A DNA stretch of 64,000 nt, taken from Rhodobacteraceae bacterium XHP0102. Its GTDB lineage: Bacteria; Pseudomonadota; Alphaproteobacteria; Rhodobacterales; Rhodobacteraceae. This document shows, piece after piece, positions 1 through 9,055 of the stretch. The DNA lies in assembly GCA_025751475.1 (NCBI GenBank), contig JAOWLD010000001.1, positions 868,001 to 932,000 of the forward strand. The letters run 5' to 3'. The notes beneath the pieces are model-generated. The model was given only the letters and a program-made list of their open reading frames with translations, was not told the DNA's origin and made no database searches. How positions within the stretch are numbered: the stretch's first letter is position 1; each line of letters starts with the position of its first letter. A program made the translations under genes and the position numbers.

Positions 1-1059
1 CTTGATTTCAGTGTCCCAATAGGCCCCTTTGACAAGCCGCAGCATGATCTTGCGATCCAGCCGTGTGGCCAGCGCGTAAAGCCAGTCGATCACCGCGCCC
101 GCGCGCAGGCCATAGCCTTGCACAACAACGCCAAACCCATCCCAGCCTGACAGGCGGGGATCGGCCAAGACTGTCTCGATCACATCAAGCGAAAGATCAA
201 GGCGATTGGCCTCCTCCGCGTCAATGTTCAGCCCCATACCCGCTGCGCGCGCATCCAGCGCCAACTCCAGAACACGCGGCACCAGCTCATTCATGACACG
301 CTCTTTTTGTGCCACCTCATAGCGCGGGTGCAGCGCCGATAATTTTATCGAAATGCCAGGATTGTTGCGCATATCCGCGGCTGTGCAGCGCGGGGTGATC
401 TGTGCAATGGCGTTTTTATAAGAGGCAAAAAACGCATCCGCATCCGCCATGGTCATCGCCGCTTCCCCTAGCATATCGTAGGAGTAGCTATAGCCTTTCG
501 CCTCTTGTTTGGCGGCGCGGGTCATCGCCTCGGGCATGGTTTGCCCCAATACGAATTGCCGCCCCATCTCGCGCATGGCGCGTGCCACGGCGGTGCGGAT
601 CACGGGCTCCCCCAAACGGCGCAGCGCGCCACGCAAGACGCGATCCATGCCCTCGCCATCTTGCAGGACACGCCCCGTCAACATCAGCGCCCAAGTGGAG
701 GCATTGACCAGCGAGGAGGAGGATTTTCCCAAATGCTCGCCCCATGCAGAAGGCGCGATTTTATCCTCGATCAGCGCGTCAATTGTGGTTGCATCGGGCA
801 CGCGCAACAGCGCCTCCGCCAAACACATCAGCGCCACACCTTCACGGGTGGACAGCCCATATTCGGCCAGAAAAACCTCCATCAGCCCCGAAGCTGCATC
901 TTCACGAATGCTTTGGACCAAACGTGTGGCGCGGGTTTTGGCCGCCGTGCGGGTGGGGTGATCTGGACCATAGGCCGTGATCAAACGGTCAAGAATGGCG
1001 GCTTCATCAGCCAAATGATCCTGACGGATCGCATCGCGCAGCACGGATAGGTCTTTCAT
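1..1059 (-). CDS. putA: PutA, proline dehydrogenase / P5C dehydrogenase (N-terminal part only)
   Basis: Reading the minus strand from an ATG at 1059 gives 353 codons open to the window edge, so the 3' part is missing. The visible part holds the PutA N-terminal helical region (YGLSTREGVALMCLAEALLR near residue 66) and the start of the FAD-binding proline dehydrogenase barrel (IKLSALHPRYE near residue 260, MRLVKGAYWD near the edge). The protein should oxidise proline to P5C with electrons passed to quinone and, if the C-terminal half is present, P5C to glutamate. It is divergent from an Lrp-family gene 118 bp away, the usual arrangement with its activator PutR. No DNA-binding ribbon-helix-helix domain is seen at the N terminus, so autoregulation as in enteric PutA is unlikely. 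Confidence 0.93.
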   Translation of the reverse strand, partial: MKDLSVLRDAIRQDHLADEAAILDRLITAYGPDHPTRTAAKTRATRLVQSIREDAASGLMEVFLAEYGLSTREGVALMCLAEALLRVPDATTIDALIEDKIAPSAWGEHLGKSSSSLVNASTWALMLTGRVLQDGEGMDRVLRGALRRLGEPVIRTAVARAMREMGRQFVLGQTMPEAMTRAAKQEAKGYSYSYDMLGEAAMTMADADAFFASYKNAIAQITPRCTAADMRNNPGISIKLSALHPRYEVAQKERVMNELVPRVLELALDARAAGMGLNIDAEEANRLDLSLDVIETVLADPRLSGWDGFGVVVQGYGLRAGAVIDWLYALATRLDRKIMLRLVKGAYWDTEIK

Positions 1060-1177
1060 GGTCGCACCAAATTGAAATGAAGATGCGGCATCATAGGAAA
1101 TAATCCGAAGGAAATCCGCCTTGACTTTGCGCCATGGCGGGAAAATAATCCTGATACCAGACAGTATCGGGGTGATC

Positions 1178-1651
1178 ATGGCATCAAAATTAACAGACCG
1201 CGGGCAAATTGATGGGTTTGACCTGAAGATTCTCAAGGAAGTGTCGGAAGATGGCCGCGTGTCCGTCACAGAATTGGCGGATCGGGTGGGATTGTCCAAA
1301 AGCCCAACCCAAGTGCGTCTGCGCAGGTTGGAGCAGGAAGGCTATATTCGCGGCTATCGTGCGGAACTGGACCCCGTGAAATTGGATCGCGAACACGTGG
1401 CCTTTGTGGAGGTGAAACTTTCCGATACGCGCGAGGCGGCCTTGGCGGCGTTCAACAAGGCCACCATCGGCGTGGCCGAGATCGAAGAATGCCATATGAT
1501 CGCGGGGGCTTTTGATTATCTGGTCAAGGTGCGCTGTCGCGATATGCGGGCCTATCGGCGGGTTTTGGGCGAGGTGCTGTCAAGCCTGCCGCATGTCGCG
1601 TCAACCTCGACCCATGTGTCGATGCAGGCGGTAAAAGATCGCGCGTTCTAA
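1178..1651 (+). CDS. putR: Lrp/AsnC family transcriptional regulator, probable activator of putA
   Basis: A 157-residue protein with an N-terminal winged helix-turn-helix (VSVTELADRVGLSKSPTQV, about residues 28-46) and a C-terminal RAM ligand-binding domain, the normal Lrp/AsnC layout and length. The reading frame extends upstream to 1121, but the ATG at 1178 is chosen because GGGGTGA lies just before it and the family N terminus begins there. It is transcribed away from putA, and in alphaproteobacteria such a neighbour (PutR) activates putA in response to proline. That role is inferred from position. The stop overlaps the 3' end of the convergent glk gene by 4 bp. Confidence 0.85.
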   Translation: MASKLTDRGQIDGFDLKILKEVSEDGRVSVTELADRVGLSKSPTQVRLRRLEQEGYIRGYRAELDPVKLDREHVAFVEVKLSDTREAALAAFNKATIGVAEIEECHMIAGAFDYLVKVRCRDMRAYRRVLGEVLSSLPHVASTSTHVSMQAVKDRAF

Positions 1652-2598
1652 AGCGCCTTAAGCGCCTGTGCGCAGCCCGTCAGTGCCGCGAAATCATCCT
1701 CGACCACGCTGACGCCGAATTGCGCCATGAAGGGGCCGAAACGCCCCTTGTCGGCAAAAGCTTCGGCAAAACCAAACTGCAACAAATAAGGCGCAAGCGC
1801 ACGTGACACGCCGCCAATGAGATACACCCCGCCAAAGGGTAAATTCACCAAGGCCAAATCCCCCGCCACATTGCCCAAGACGCGGGTCACCAGCGCGGCG
1901 GTGGCGCGGGCCTGTGGGTCATCGGCCTTGAGTGCATCCATGATGGTTTGTGCAGGCTGCTCCACCCCGTGCAAAAAGGCATGGGCATGAGAGATGCCAC
2001 GCCCCGATAGCACCTCTTCCACAGCGGCAAAGCCGTGTTTCGCGGTCAGATATCGCGCCAAATCACGGGCCTGATCGTCAGGGGCGGGCAGGGTGATATG
2101 CCCCGATTCCGAAGGCGGCACCACACGGCCGTGATCGCCATCGAATACCGCCGCTGCATTGAATCCTGTGCCAAGACCAATCACCAGTTTGGCGGCATGG
2201 GCCGAGGTTGCATCATGGGGCAAGATCACACGCAAATCGGCATCCGCGATATGGCCAATGGCATAGCCTTGCGCCTGCAAATCATTCAGCACCGCCACGC
2301 GAGATGCGCCAGAGACATCAACCAGCATGGCACGGTCTATGTGCCAATCCAAATTGGTCATCTTTGCCACCCCATCGCGCACGGGACCCGCGGCGGCGAC
2401 ACAGATGCCGTGCAGCCCACCACGGGTCAGGCCCGCCTGTGTCATGTAGCGGGCCAAAATGTCATGCAGGTCGGTCGCATCTTGATTGGCAAAGCGCGCA
2501 ATGCTGTCGTGCTGGACCACCCCCGCACGGGCCAAGGCCACGCGGGTATTGGTGCCGCCGATATCTGCGACCAGATCCAAATCTTGCGAAGGTGTCAT
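1648..2598 (-). CDS. glk: Glucokinase
   Basis: A 316-residue protein of the bacterial Glk family (not ROK). It shows the N-terminal phosphate-binding loop VADIGGTNTRVAL, a second glycine-rich loop GLGTGFNAA and the ESGHITLP segment that positions glucose. It phosphorylates intracellular glucose with ATP. It is the third gene of the minus-strand set aglR-bgl-glk, starting 15 bp after the beta-glucosidase stop, so the glucose released by the glucosidases of this locus can be phosphorylated and sent to the Entner-Doudoroff genes edd-eda across the locus. Length is typical. Confidence 0.93.
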   Translation of the reverse strand: MTPSQDLDLVADIGGTNTRVALARAGVVQHDSIARFANQDATDLHDILARYMTQAGLTRGGLHGICVAAAGPVRDGVAKMTNLDWHIDRAMLVDVSGASRVAVLNDLQAQGYAIGHIADADLRVILPHDATSAHAAKLVIGLGTGFNAAAVFDGDHGRVVPPSESGHITLPAPDDQARDLARYLTAKHGFAAVEEVLSGRGISHAHAFLHGVEQPAQTIMDALKADDPQARATAALVTRVLGNVAGDLALVNLPFGGVYLIGGVSRALAPYLLQFGFAEAFADKGRFGPFMAQFGVSVVEDDFAALTGCAQALKAL

Positions 2599-2613
2599 GT
2601 TGTTCTGCCTTGT

Positions 2614-3942
2614 TCAGCGCAGGCGCCAGCCATTTGCGAGCGCGTGATAAGATGCTTTGGGGCGTCTTTGCAAGCTGTCGAAATCCACGTGAACCAGACC
2701 AAAGCGTTTTTCATAGCCAAAGGCCCATTCGTAATTGTCCATCAGCGACCATGCGATATAGCCCTGAAGCGGCGCGCCATCCTCAATCGCGCGCAAACAG
2801 GCGCGCAGATGCGCATCCAAATAGGAGAGGCGCGCCAGATCGGGTTGGTCGGGGTGGTCCGCATGGGCCATGCCGTTTTCTGTGACATAGAGCGGCAGGT
2901 TGCCCGTATATGTTTTGGCCGTGTGGGTCAGGAAATAGTGCAATCCTTCAGGATAGATTTCCCAACCCATTTGCGTTTTGGCCAGCGGCCCTTCAACCGA
3001 TTGATAATTGGGCCACAGGCCATTGCCTTCGCGCAGGCGTTGGCAGGTGTAATAATTCAACCCCAGCCAATCAAGCGGTGCTGTGATATGGGCAAAATCA
3101 TCGTGGTAATTTTGGGGCAAATGCGCCTCTAGCCCTTGAAGCACCAGATCGGGGTAGCGACCGTGGAACAGACCCGACAGAAAGAATTGGTTATAGATGG
3201 CGTCATAGCGCGCCGTGGCGGCCTGTGCGGATGGGGTGTCATTGGCGGGCAAGGCGGCCTCGAAATTGCAGACCGCGCCGAGGTTTTGCATCCCAAGCCC
3301 GCGCATCACCTCAATTGCACGGCCATGCGAGGACAGCACATGGTGCATCGCGCGCGCAGCGGCGCGGATGTCGCGCAATCCTGGTGCGTGGTGCCCCTCA
3401 AAATGCGACAACCACGAGACACACCACGGCTCGTTGATGGGGGCGACCGACCATAGCCTGTTGCCAAGCCGCCGCATCACCGTTTCGGTATAATCCGCAA
3501 ACCAATGCGGCATATCCCCATTCACCCAGCCCCCCTGATCGGCCAAGGCAGAGGGCAATTCCCAATGATACAGCGTGGCCGCAGGGCGCAACCCGCGCGC
3601 CAACATCCCGTCAATCAGGCGGTCATAGAAATCCAGCCCCGCCGCGTTCACCGTGCCGCGCCCCTCGGGCAGGATCCGCGCCCAAGACAGCGAAAAGCGG
3701 TAGATATCTGCACCCAGATCGCGGATCAGGTCGAGGTCTTCCTCCCACCGGTTGAGGTGGTCACAGGCGCGCGCGCCATCCTCGGCGCGAATGACATTGC
3801 CACGGGTTGCCGCGAATGTGTCCCAATGGGTGGACCCCGCACCACCTTGGCCATGGCCTTCGATTTGATAGGCGGAGGTTGCGACACCCAACATGAAATC
3901 AGGCGGGAAATCCGCGCGCGTGGGTAGGGAGGGGAGGGTCAT
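2614..3942 (-). CDS. bglA: Glycoside hydrolase family 1 beta-glucosidase
   Basis: A 442-residue GH1 enzyme. It carries the N-terminal family signature (FMLGVATSAYQIEGHG), the acid/base glutamate in INEPW and the nucleophile glutamate in VTENG, followed by SLMDNYEW near the C terminus. It hydrolyses beta-glucosides, probably cello-oligosaccharides, in the cytoplasm since no signal peptide is present. The frame opens at a GTG (3957), but the ATG at 3942 has GGAG nine bases upstream and is preferred. It lies 58 bp downstream of aglR and 15 bp upstream of glk on the same strand, suggesting one transcript. The exact aglycone cannot be read from sequence. Confidence 0.92.
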   Translation of the reverse strand: MTLPSLPTRADFPPDFMLGVATSAYQIEGHGQGGAGSTHWDTFAATRGNVIRAEDGARACDHLNRWEEDLDLIRDLGADIYRFSLSWARILPEGRGTVNAAGLDFYDRLIDGMLARGLRPAATLYHWELPSALADQGGWVNGDMPHWFADYTETVMRRLGNRLWSVAPINEPWCVSWLSHFEGHHAPGLRDIRAAARAMHHVLSSHGRAIEVMRGLGMQNLGAVCNFEAALPANDTPSAQAATARYDAIYNQFFLSGLFHGRYPDLVLQGLEAHLPQNYHDDFAHITAPLDWLGLNYYTCQRLREGNGLWPNYQSVEGPLAKTQMGWEIYPEGLHYFLTHTAKTYTGNLPLYVTENGMAHADHPDQPDLARLSYLDAHLRACLRAIEDGAPLQGYIAWSLMDNYEWAFGYEKRFGLVHVDFDSLQRRPKASYHALANGWRLR

Positions 3943-4000
3943 ATCAGGTGGCTCCACTTGGGGGAGAAGTAAAAAACGCGATTTTGCGGGTGGCGTCCGT

Positions 4001-5020
4001 TTAGGGGGCGGGACCCGTGGAGCGGCCGACCATCAATTCTGCTTCCCATAACTCATGCACAAAGGGCGCGTTTGGGTGTTTGATCCGTTCGATCAGAATT
4101 TCCGCACAGCGCCGACCTGCCGCGCGAATGGAGCTGCGTGTGGCGGTAAAAGCGGGGCCTTCGGCATCATTATTGAGATAAGAGAGCACATCATCATGGG
4201 TGATGATCGAAATATCCCGTCCTAATTGCAGGCCGCGCTCAATGGCGGCTTGGCGCACGCCAATCGCAGAAATCACCGAGGAAACCAGAAAGGCGGTGGG
4301 GGCATTGCCGCGGTCCAAGAGATTGGCTGCCGCGCGGTGACCATATCCTTCGGTCATCACATCTGCGGACATCAGCGCAGGATCAGGGGCGATACCACGG
4401 GCGCGCAAGGCCTCCTCATAGCCGCGGCGGCGGCGGGCGGCAAAATCCATCGCCTCTTGGCCATTGATCAGCGCGATGCGCCGATGGCCGAGATCGAGCA
4501 GGAATTCCGTTGCACGGCGAAAGGCGCGCAAATTTGCGATGTCGAGCCAGTTATACCCTCCCGACTCGCCCGTGCGCCCATGCACCAGAAAGGGCAGGCC
4601 GAGTTCTTGCAACAAGCCGATGCGCGGGTCTTCGACACGGGGGCCTTGCACCATGACCCCATCGACCGAACCATTGGCCGCCATTTGCCGATAGGCGCGT
4701 TCGGCTGCGCCCTCATGCACGATGGACAGCAGCAGGTCATAGCCCTCGCGCGCGTAAACCTCCCCTGCGCCAGCGAGGAAATCGGCAAAGATGGGGTTGA
4801 CCATTTCGGTTTCGCCCGTGTGGGTGATCACATGGCCAATGGTCATTGCACGCCCTGTGGCCAAACGGCGGGCGCGGGAATTGGGTTGATAATTGGCGGC
4901 CCTTGCGGCGGCTTCGACCCGAAGGCGGGTTTCGGTGCTGACTTCGGGATAGCCATTCAACGCACGGCTGACCGTGGTTTGCGACAGACCCAATGACGCC
5001 GCCAATTCGCGCAGATTCAT
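4001..5020 (-). CDS. aglR: LacI-family repressor of the alpha-glucoside locus (AglR)
   Basis: A 339-residue LacI/GalR regulator. The N-terminal helix-turn-helix (LRELAASLGLSQTTVSRALNG) begins at residue 3, followed by the hinge and a periplasmic-binding-protein-like sugar-sensing domain. The start at 5020 has AAGGGATGG upstream. It is divergent from aglE and heads the aglR-bgl-glk set. The 395-bp divergent gap holds two AAAGCGCTTT palindromes of LacI type, so AglR probably represses both directions until an alpha-glucoside-derived inducer binds. The identification as AglR rests on gene order as known in Sinorhizobium and Rhodobacter. Confidence 0.88.
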   Translation of the reverse strand: MNLRELAASLGLSQTTVSRALNGYPEVSTETRLRVEAAARAANYQPNSRARRLATGRAMTIGHVITHTGETEMVNPIFADFLAGAGEVYAREGYDLLLSIVHEGAAERAYRQMAANGSVDGVMVQGPRVEDPRIGLLQELGLPFLVHGRTGESGGYNWLDIANLRAFRRATEFLLDLGHRRIALINGQEAMDFAARRRRGYEEALRARGIAPDPALMSADVMTEGYGHRAAANLLDRGNAPTAFLVSSVISAIGVRQAAIERGLQLGRDISIITHDDVLSYLNNDAEGPAFTATRSSIRAAGRRCAEILIERIKHPNAPFVHELWEAELMVGRSTGPAP

Positions 5021-5136
5021 GGCGCAACCATCCCTTTTGCCATGTTCCGTCCTCCCTTACGCTTGGCTTTTCGCGATCCCGCCTTGCCCGAACACATCTG
5101 CCCGTATCGGAGGCTGCAATCGGCGATGCAATGCCC

Positions 5137-5146
5137 AAAGCGCTTT
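5137..5146. promoter_or_regulatory. Candidate AglR operator 1 (proximal to aglR)
   Basis: AAAGCGCTTT is a perfect 10-bp palindrome with the central CG typical of LacI-family operators. It sits 117 bp upstream of the aglR start codon. An identical core occurs at 5317-5326, nearer aglE. Binding by AglR is inferred from position and family. Confidence 0.6.
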
Positions 5147-5315
5147 CAATTCTGGTTCTAGCTAGGCGCGTTTTTGCGGGATTGTCAAAAGTAAATTTTC
5201 ACCAAGATGAATTGCTGCAATTGCGAAATACCTTTTTAATTTATCAGAAAATTAAATTTCATACAGGTTTCAACACCTTGGGCTGTTGGGGCGAGGGCGT
5301 CCTAAAAAAGTTTTC

Positions 5316-5327
5316 CAAAGCGCTTTG
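5316..5327. promoter_or_regulatory. Candidate AglR operator 2 (proximal to aglE), with -35-like element
   Basis: CAAAGCGCTTTG is a perfect 12-bp palindrome that shares its 10-bp core with operator 1, 180 bp away centre to centre. A TTGACG hexamer at 5336-5341 follows directly and could be the -35 of the aglE promoter; a loose -10 candidate is CAAATA at 5361-5366. The rest of the 395-bp aglR-aglE gap is AT-richer and holds nothing else I recognise. Confidence 0.6.
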
Positions 5328-5415
5328 AAATGCCCTTGACGGAATCGCGCAATAAGGGTTCAAATAGCGCCTCTAAGCGCCCTCAAAGCGGGGGCGCGGT
5401 TCTGGGAGGTTCCAT

Positions 5416-6777
5416 ATGAAACGTTCATTTTACGCAAGCGCGGCGGCCCTTGCGCTCTCCTCTGGGATGGCGATGGCAGATGCGCATGGCGGTCTCGTTT
5501 TCCCTGTGGGTGAGGGTGATTTTAACTGGGCCAGCTACGAGGCTTTTGCCGCGGCCTATGATTTGACAGGCCAGAGCGTGACCATCGCAGGTCCATGGCT
5601 TTCGCCTGAGGCGGATCGCTTTGACGCGCTGTTGGCCTATTTCGAGGCGGCCACAGGGGCGGATGCGACCTACACTGGCTCGGACAGCTTTGAGCAGCAA
5701 ATCGTGATTGATGCCGAAGCGGGCTCTGCGCCCAATATCGCGGTTTTCCCCCAGCCAGGCCTTGCGGCCAATATGGCGGCCAATGGTCTGTTGACCCCGC
5801 TTGGTGCGGATAATGCCGCGTGGGTGTCTGAAAACTTCGCCGCAGGCCCATCATGGGTTGATCTGGGCACCTATGCCGATCAATCGGGCGCGGATCAGTT
5901 CTATGGTTTCTTCTTCAACGTCAACGTGAAGTCGTTGGTGTGGTATGTGCCTGAGAATTTCGAGGATGCAGGCTATGAAGTGCCAACAACCATGGAAGAG
6001 CTGCTCGCCCTTTCCGATCAGATCGTTGCTGATGGCGGCACGCCTTGGTGTATCGGTCTGGGGTCTGGGGCCGCCACAGGCTGGCCTGCGACCGACTGGG
6101 TTGAGGATTTGATGCTGCGCACCCAGACCCCTGATGTCTATGACGCATGGGTGGCCAATGAGATTTCCTTCGATGACCCGCGCGTGGTCGAGGCGATTGA
6201 AACCTTTGGCACATTTGCGCGCAATGACGCCTATGTGATGGGCGGCGCTGGCGCGGTTGCCACCACCGATTTCCGTGATAGCCCTGCGGGTTTGTTCCAG
6301 TCGCCTCCTGGATGCTATATGCACCGTCAGGCAAGCTTTATTCCTGCCTTCTTCCCTGAGGGCACGGTTGTGGGCGAGGATGCGGATTTCTTCTACTTCC
6401 CTGCCTTTGCAGAAAAAGACCTTGGCAGCCCCGTTTTGGGTGGCGGCACGCTAATGGCGGTCACGGATCCTTCCGATGCGACCATGGCCTTTATCGAGTT
6501 TCTGAAAACACCTGTCGCGCATGAGATCATGATGGCGCAGGGGGGCTTCCTCACACCTCATGCGGGCGTGAACTTGGCCACATATGAAACCGATACGCTG
6601 CGCGGTCAGGGGGAAATCCTGCTCAATGCAACGACCTTCCGTTTTGACGGGTCCGACCTGATGCCAGGCGCGATTGGCGCAGGCAGCTTCTGGACGGGTA
6701 TGGTGGATTATGCAGGTGGCGCGGATGCGGCGGCGGTTGCCGCAACCATCCAGCAAAGCTGGGACGCGATTAAGTAA
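5416..6777 (+). CDS. aglE: Alpha-glucoside ABC transporter, periplasmic substrate-binding protein
   Basis: A 453-residue extracellular solute-binding protein with a Sec signal peptide (Lys-Arg, then an Ala-rich hydrophobic stretch, cleavage near AMADA). It starts at an ATG preceded by GGGAGG. The mature part resembles the MalE/AglE class and should capture alpha-glucosides such as sucrose, maltose or trehalose in the periplasm for AglF/AglG. It heads the plus-strand aglEFGAK operon. A 12-bp stem-loop directly follows its stop, as often seen where binding protein must be made in excess over permease. The precise ligand cannot be deduced. Confidence 0.9.
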   Translation: MKRSFYASAAALALSSGMAMADAHGGLVFPVGEGDFNWASYEAFAAAYDLTGQSVTIAGPWLSPEADRFDALLAYFEAATGADATYTGSDSFEQQIVIDAEAGSAPNIAVFPQPGLAANMAANGLLTPLGADNAAWVSENFAAGPSWVDLGTYADQSGADQFYGFFFNVNVKSLVWYVPENFEDAGYEVPTTMEELLALSDQIVADGGTPWCIGLGSGAATGWPATDWVEDLMLRTQTPDVYDAWVANEISFDDPRVVEAIETFGTFARNDAYVMGGAGAVATTDFRDSPAGLFQSPPGCYMHRQASFIPAFFPEGTVVGEDADFFYFPAFAEKDLGSPVLGGGTLMAVTDPSDATMAFIEFLKTPVAHEIMMAQGGFLTPHAGVNLATYETDTLRGQGEILLNATTFRFDGSDLMPGAIGAGSFWTGMVDYAGGADAAAVAATIQQSWDAIK

Positions 6778-6791
6778 TCATGTAAAGCAGT

Positions 6792-6818
6792 GATCAGTCC
6801 GCAAAATGCGGGCTGATC
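6792..6818 (+). other. Stem-loop in the aglE-aglF intercistronic gap
   Basis: Arms 6792-6803 and 6807-6818 pair over 12 bp (one G-U) around an AAA loop. There is no T-run, so a full terminator is unlikely. A role in mRNA stabilisation or partial attenuation that keeps aglE expression above the permease genes is inferred. A second short hairpin (6832-6837 with 6844-6849) lies just before the aglF ribosome-binding site. Confidence 0.6.
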
Positions 6819-6867
6819 CCCATGCGGTGGCGCGGTGGCGCCGCACCGCTTATCTGGGAGGGTTCCC

Positions 6868-7869
6868 ATGTCACCAATCATGCAAGCGGCATTGACCATC
6901 CTGATCGGGGTGGGGGGATGCGTGGGTTATTTTTACCTCTCCAATCAATTTCTGGATCGGGTTCTATACCCTGCCAAGGGGCAAAATGCGGGGCGCAACA
7001 TCAACCGCGCCAATGCGATACGCCCGTGGCTGTTTCTGTTTCCTGCCATTTTCGCGCTGACACTTTATCTGGCCTATCCCGTTTTCGAGACGTTGCGCCT
7101 GTCCCTGACCGACCGCAGCCTTGGGGGCGCGTTTGTCGGTTTGGACAATTACACCCAAATGGCGCATGACCCCAAATTCTGGGAGGCGCTGCGCAACAAT
7201 TTCTTGTGGCTTCTGATCGTGCCTGCGGCCTCGACTGCTTTTGGCTTGTTGGCGGCGCAGCTGACCGACCGCATTTCATGGGGGAATATTGCCAAGTCGC
7301 TGATCTTTATGCCGATGGCGATTTCCTTTGTGGGTGCGGCGGTGATCTTCAAACTGGTCTATGATGCCCGCCCCGAGGATGTCGCGCAAATTGGCATTCT
7401 GAATGCGGTCTATTTGCAGCTTGGCGGCGACAGCCCGATCACTTGGCTGACTGTGCCGTTTTGGAACAATATTTTCCTGATTATCGTTTTGATATGGATT
7501 CAGACAGGCTTTGCCATGGTGATCCTATCGGCGGCTTTGCGCGGTATTCCCGAGGAAACCATTGAGGCCGCCATTGTGGACGGGGCAAACCCATTTCAGA
7601 TTTTCTTTAAAATCAAAGTGCCGCAAATCGCGGGCACGATTGTCGTGGTTTGGACGACCATTACGATTGTGGTTCTCAAGGTGTTCGACATCGTGTTTGC
7701 GATGACCAATGGGCAATGGGAAACCCAAGTTTTGGCCAATTATATGTATGACAAACTGTTCCGCGCCAATGATTGGGGCGTGGGTTCTGCGGCCGCGATG
7801 GTGATCATGATCCTCGTGCTGCCGATCCTTGTGTGGAACGTCTATAACGCCAGACGGGAGATGCGCTGA
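6868..7869 (+). CDS. aglF: Alpha-glucoside ABC transporter, inner-membrane permease AglF
   Basis: A 333-residue integral membrane protein of the MalF class. It has several hydrophobic helices, the first at residues 6-25, and the cytoplasmic EAA loop (AAIVDGANPFQIFFKIKVPQI region) that contacts the ATPase. The ATG at 6868 is preferred over the upstream in-frame start at 6835 because GGGAGGG lies at the proper distance. It forms the translocation channel with AglG, and its stop overlaps the aglG start by one base (TGATG), indicating translational coupling. Confidence 0.9.
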   Translation: MSPIMQAALTILIGVGGCVGYFYLSNQFLDRVLYPAKGQNAGRNINRANAIRPWLFLFPAIFALTLYLAYPVFETLRLSLTDRSLGGAFVGLDNYTQMAHDPKFWEALRNNFLWLLIVPAASTAFGLLAAQLTDRISWGNIAKSLIFMPMAISFVGAAVIFKLVYDARPEDVAQIGILNAVYLQLGGDSPITWLTVPFWNNIFLIIVLIWIQTGFAMVILSAALRGIPEETIEAAIVDGANPFQIFFKIKVPQIAGTIVVVWTTITIVVLKVFDIVFAMTNGQWETQVLANYMYDKLFRANDWGVGSAAAMVIMILVLPILVWNVYNARREMR

Positions 7870-9047
7870 TGGATCATATCGCGGGGCGCAAATCGGGCCT
7901 GTCATGGGCGGTGCATTTTTCAGCCATGGCCCTTGTGATCGTTTGGGTTCTGCCGACATTGGGGCTATTGGTGTCCTCCTTCCGCACAACGGATCAAATC
8001 CGCAGTTCGGGATGGTGGGCGGCGCTGTTTCCTGCCGTGCAAAATGAGACTTATCGCACCGCTGACCCTGACGAGGCGCGGGTTGATCTGGGCGATGGTG
8101 TCTTTTTGGTCGCGGGCAATATTTTTGTCGAGAGCGGCGCCGCCGCAAATCTAGATGACATCGCCAAGGAGATTATGGCTTGGGGGGCATCTTCGCGCGC
8201 GATTGATGCCTATCAACCCGATGAGGTGGCTGATCTGGGCGAGGGGGAAACCCTGAGCGTGACGGCGCGCGGCGATTATGAATGGCGCGGCACGGCGGAT
8301 CAGATCGAGGGGCGCGGTGCGCGGATTTTTGTCACCGTTTCTGCGCCCCCTGATTTCACGATTGGCAATTATCGAAACGTCCTATTCGACCCTTCAAACC
8401 GCGAGGGGATGTCAAAGGCGTTTTTCAACACGCTGACCGTGACAATCCCTGCAACGATCATCCCCATTTTGATCGCGGCTTTTGCCGCCTATGCGCTGGC
8501 ATGGATGGAATTTCCTGGCCGCGCGCTGTTGATCGCGGCGATTGTGGGGTTGTTGGTCGTGCCGCTGCAATTGGCGCTGATCCCCTTGTTGAAGCTGCAT
8601 AATGATATTGGCATCGGAAAAGGCTATCTGGGGGTCTGGTTGGCCCATACGGGCTTTGGCCTGCCCTTGGCGATTTACCTTTTGCGCAATTACATGGTGG
8701 GCCTGCCGCGCGAGGTGATTGAAAACGCACGCGTGGATGGCGCGAGTGAGTTTCAGATTTTCACGCGGATCATCCTGCCGCTGAGTTTTCCGGCCTTGGC
8801 CTCCTTTGCGATTTTCCAATTCCTTTGGACATGGAATGATCTGTTGGTCGCCATGGTGTTCCTGATTGACAGCTCTGGCGAGACCACGGTGATGACGCGG
8901 CAATTGGTCGAAATGATGGGCACGCGCGGCGGCGATTGGGAGATCTTGGCCACCTCCGCCTTCGTGTCAATCGCCGTGCCTTTGGTGGTTTTCTTTTCCC
9001 TGCAACGTTACTTGGTGCGCGGCCTTTTGGCTGGCTCTGTGAAGTGA
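7869..9047 (+). CDS. aglG: Alpha-glucoside ABC transporter, inner-membrane permease AglG
   Basis: A 392-residue MalG-class permease with an EAA loop (NARVDGASEFQIFTRIILPLS region) in the C-terminal half. Between the first membrane helix (about residues 18-40) and the second (about residue 200) there is a hydrophilic segment of roughly 150 residues, presumably periplasmic, that lengthens the protein beyond a typical MalG of under 300. Similar extended loops occur in AglG proteins of this family. It is translationally coupled to aglF and precedes aglA by 8 bp. Confidence 0.9.
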   Translation: MDHIAGRKSGLSWAVHFSAMALVIVWVLPTLGLLVSSFRTTDQIRSSGWWAALFPAVQNETYRTADPDEARVDLGDGVFLVAGNIFVESGAAANLDDIAKEIMAWGASSRAIDAYQPDEVADLGEGETLSVTARGDYEWRGTADQIEGRGARIFVTVSAPPDFTIGNYRNVLFDPSNREGMSKAFFNTLTVTIPATIIPILIAAFAAYALAWMEFPGRALLIAAIVGLLVVPLQLALIPLLKLHNDIGIGKGYLGVWLAHTGFGLPLAIYLLRNYMVGLPREVIENARVDGASEFQIFTRIILPLSFPALASFAIFQFLWTWNDLLVAMVFLIDSSGETTVMTRQLVEMMGTRGGDWEILATSAFVSIAVPLVVFFSLQRYLVRGLLAGSVK

Positions 9048-9055
9048 GACAATAA

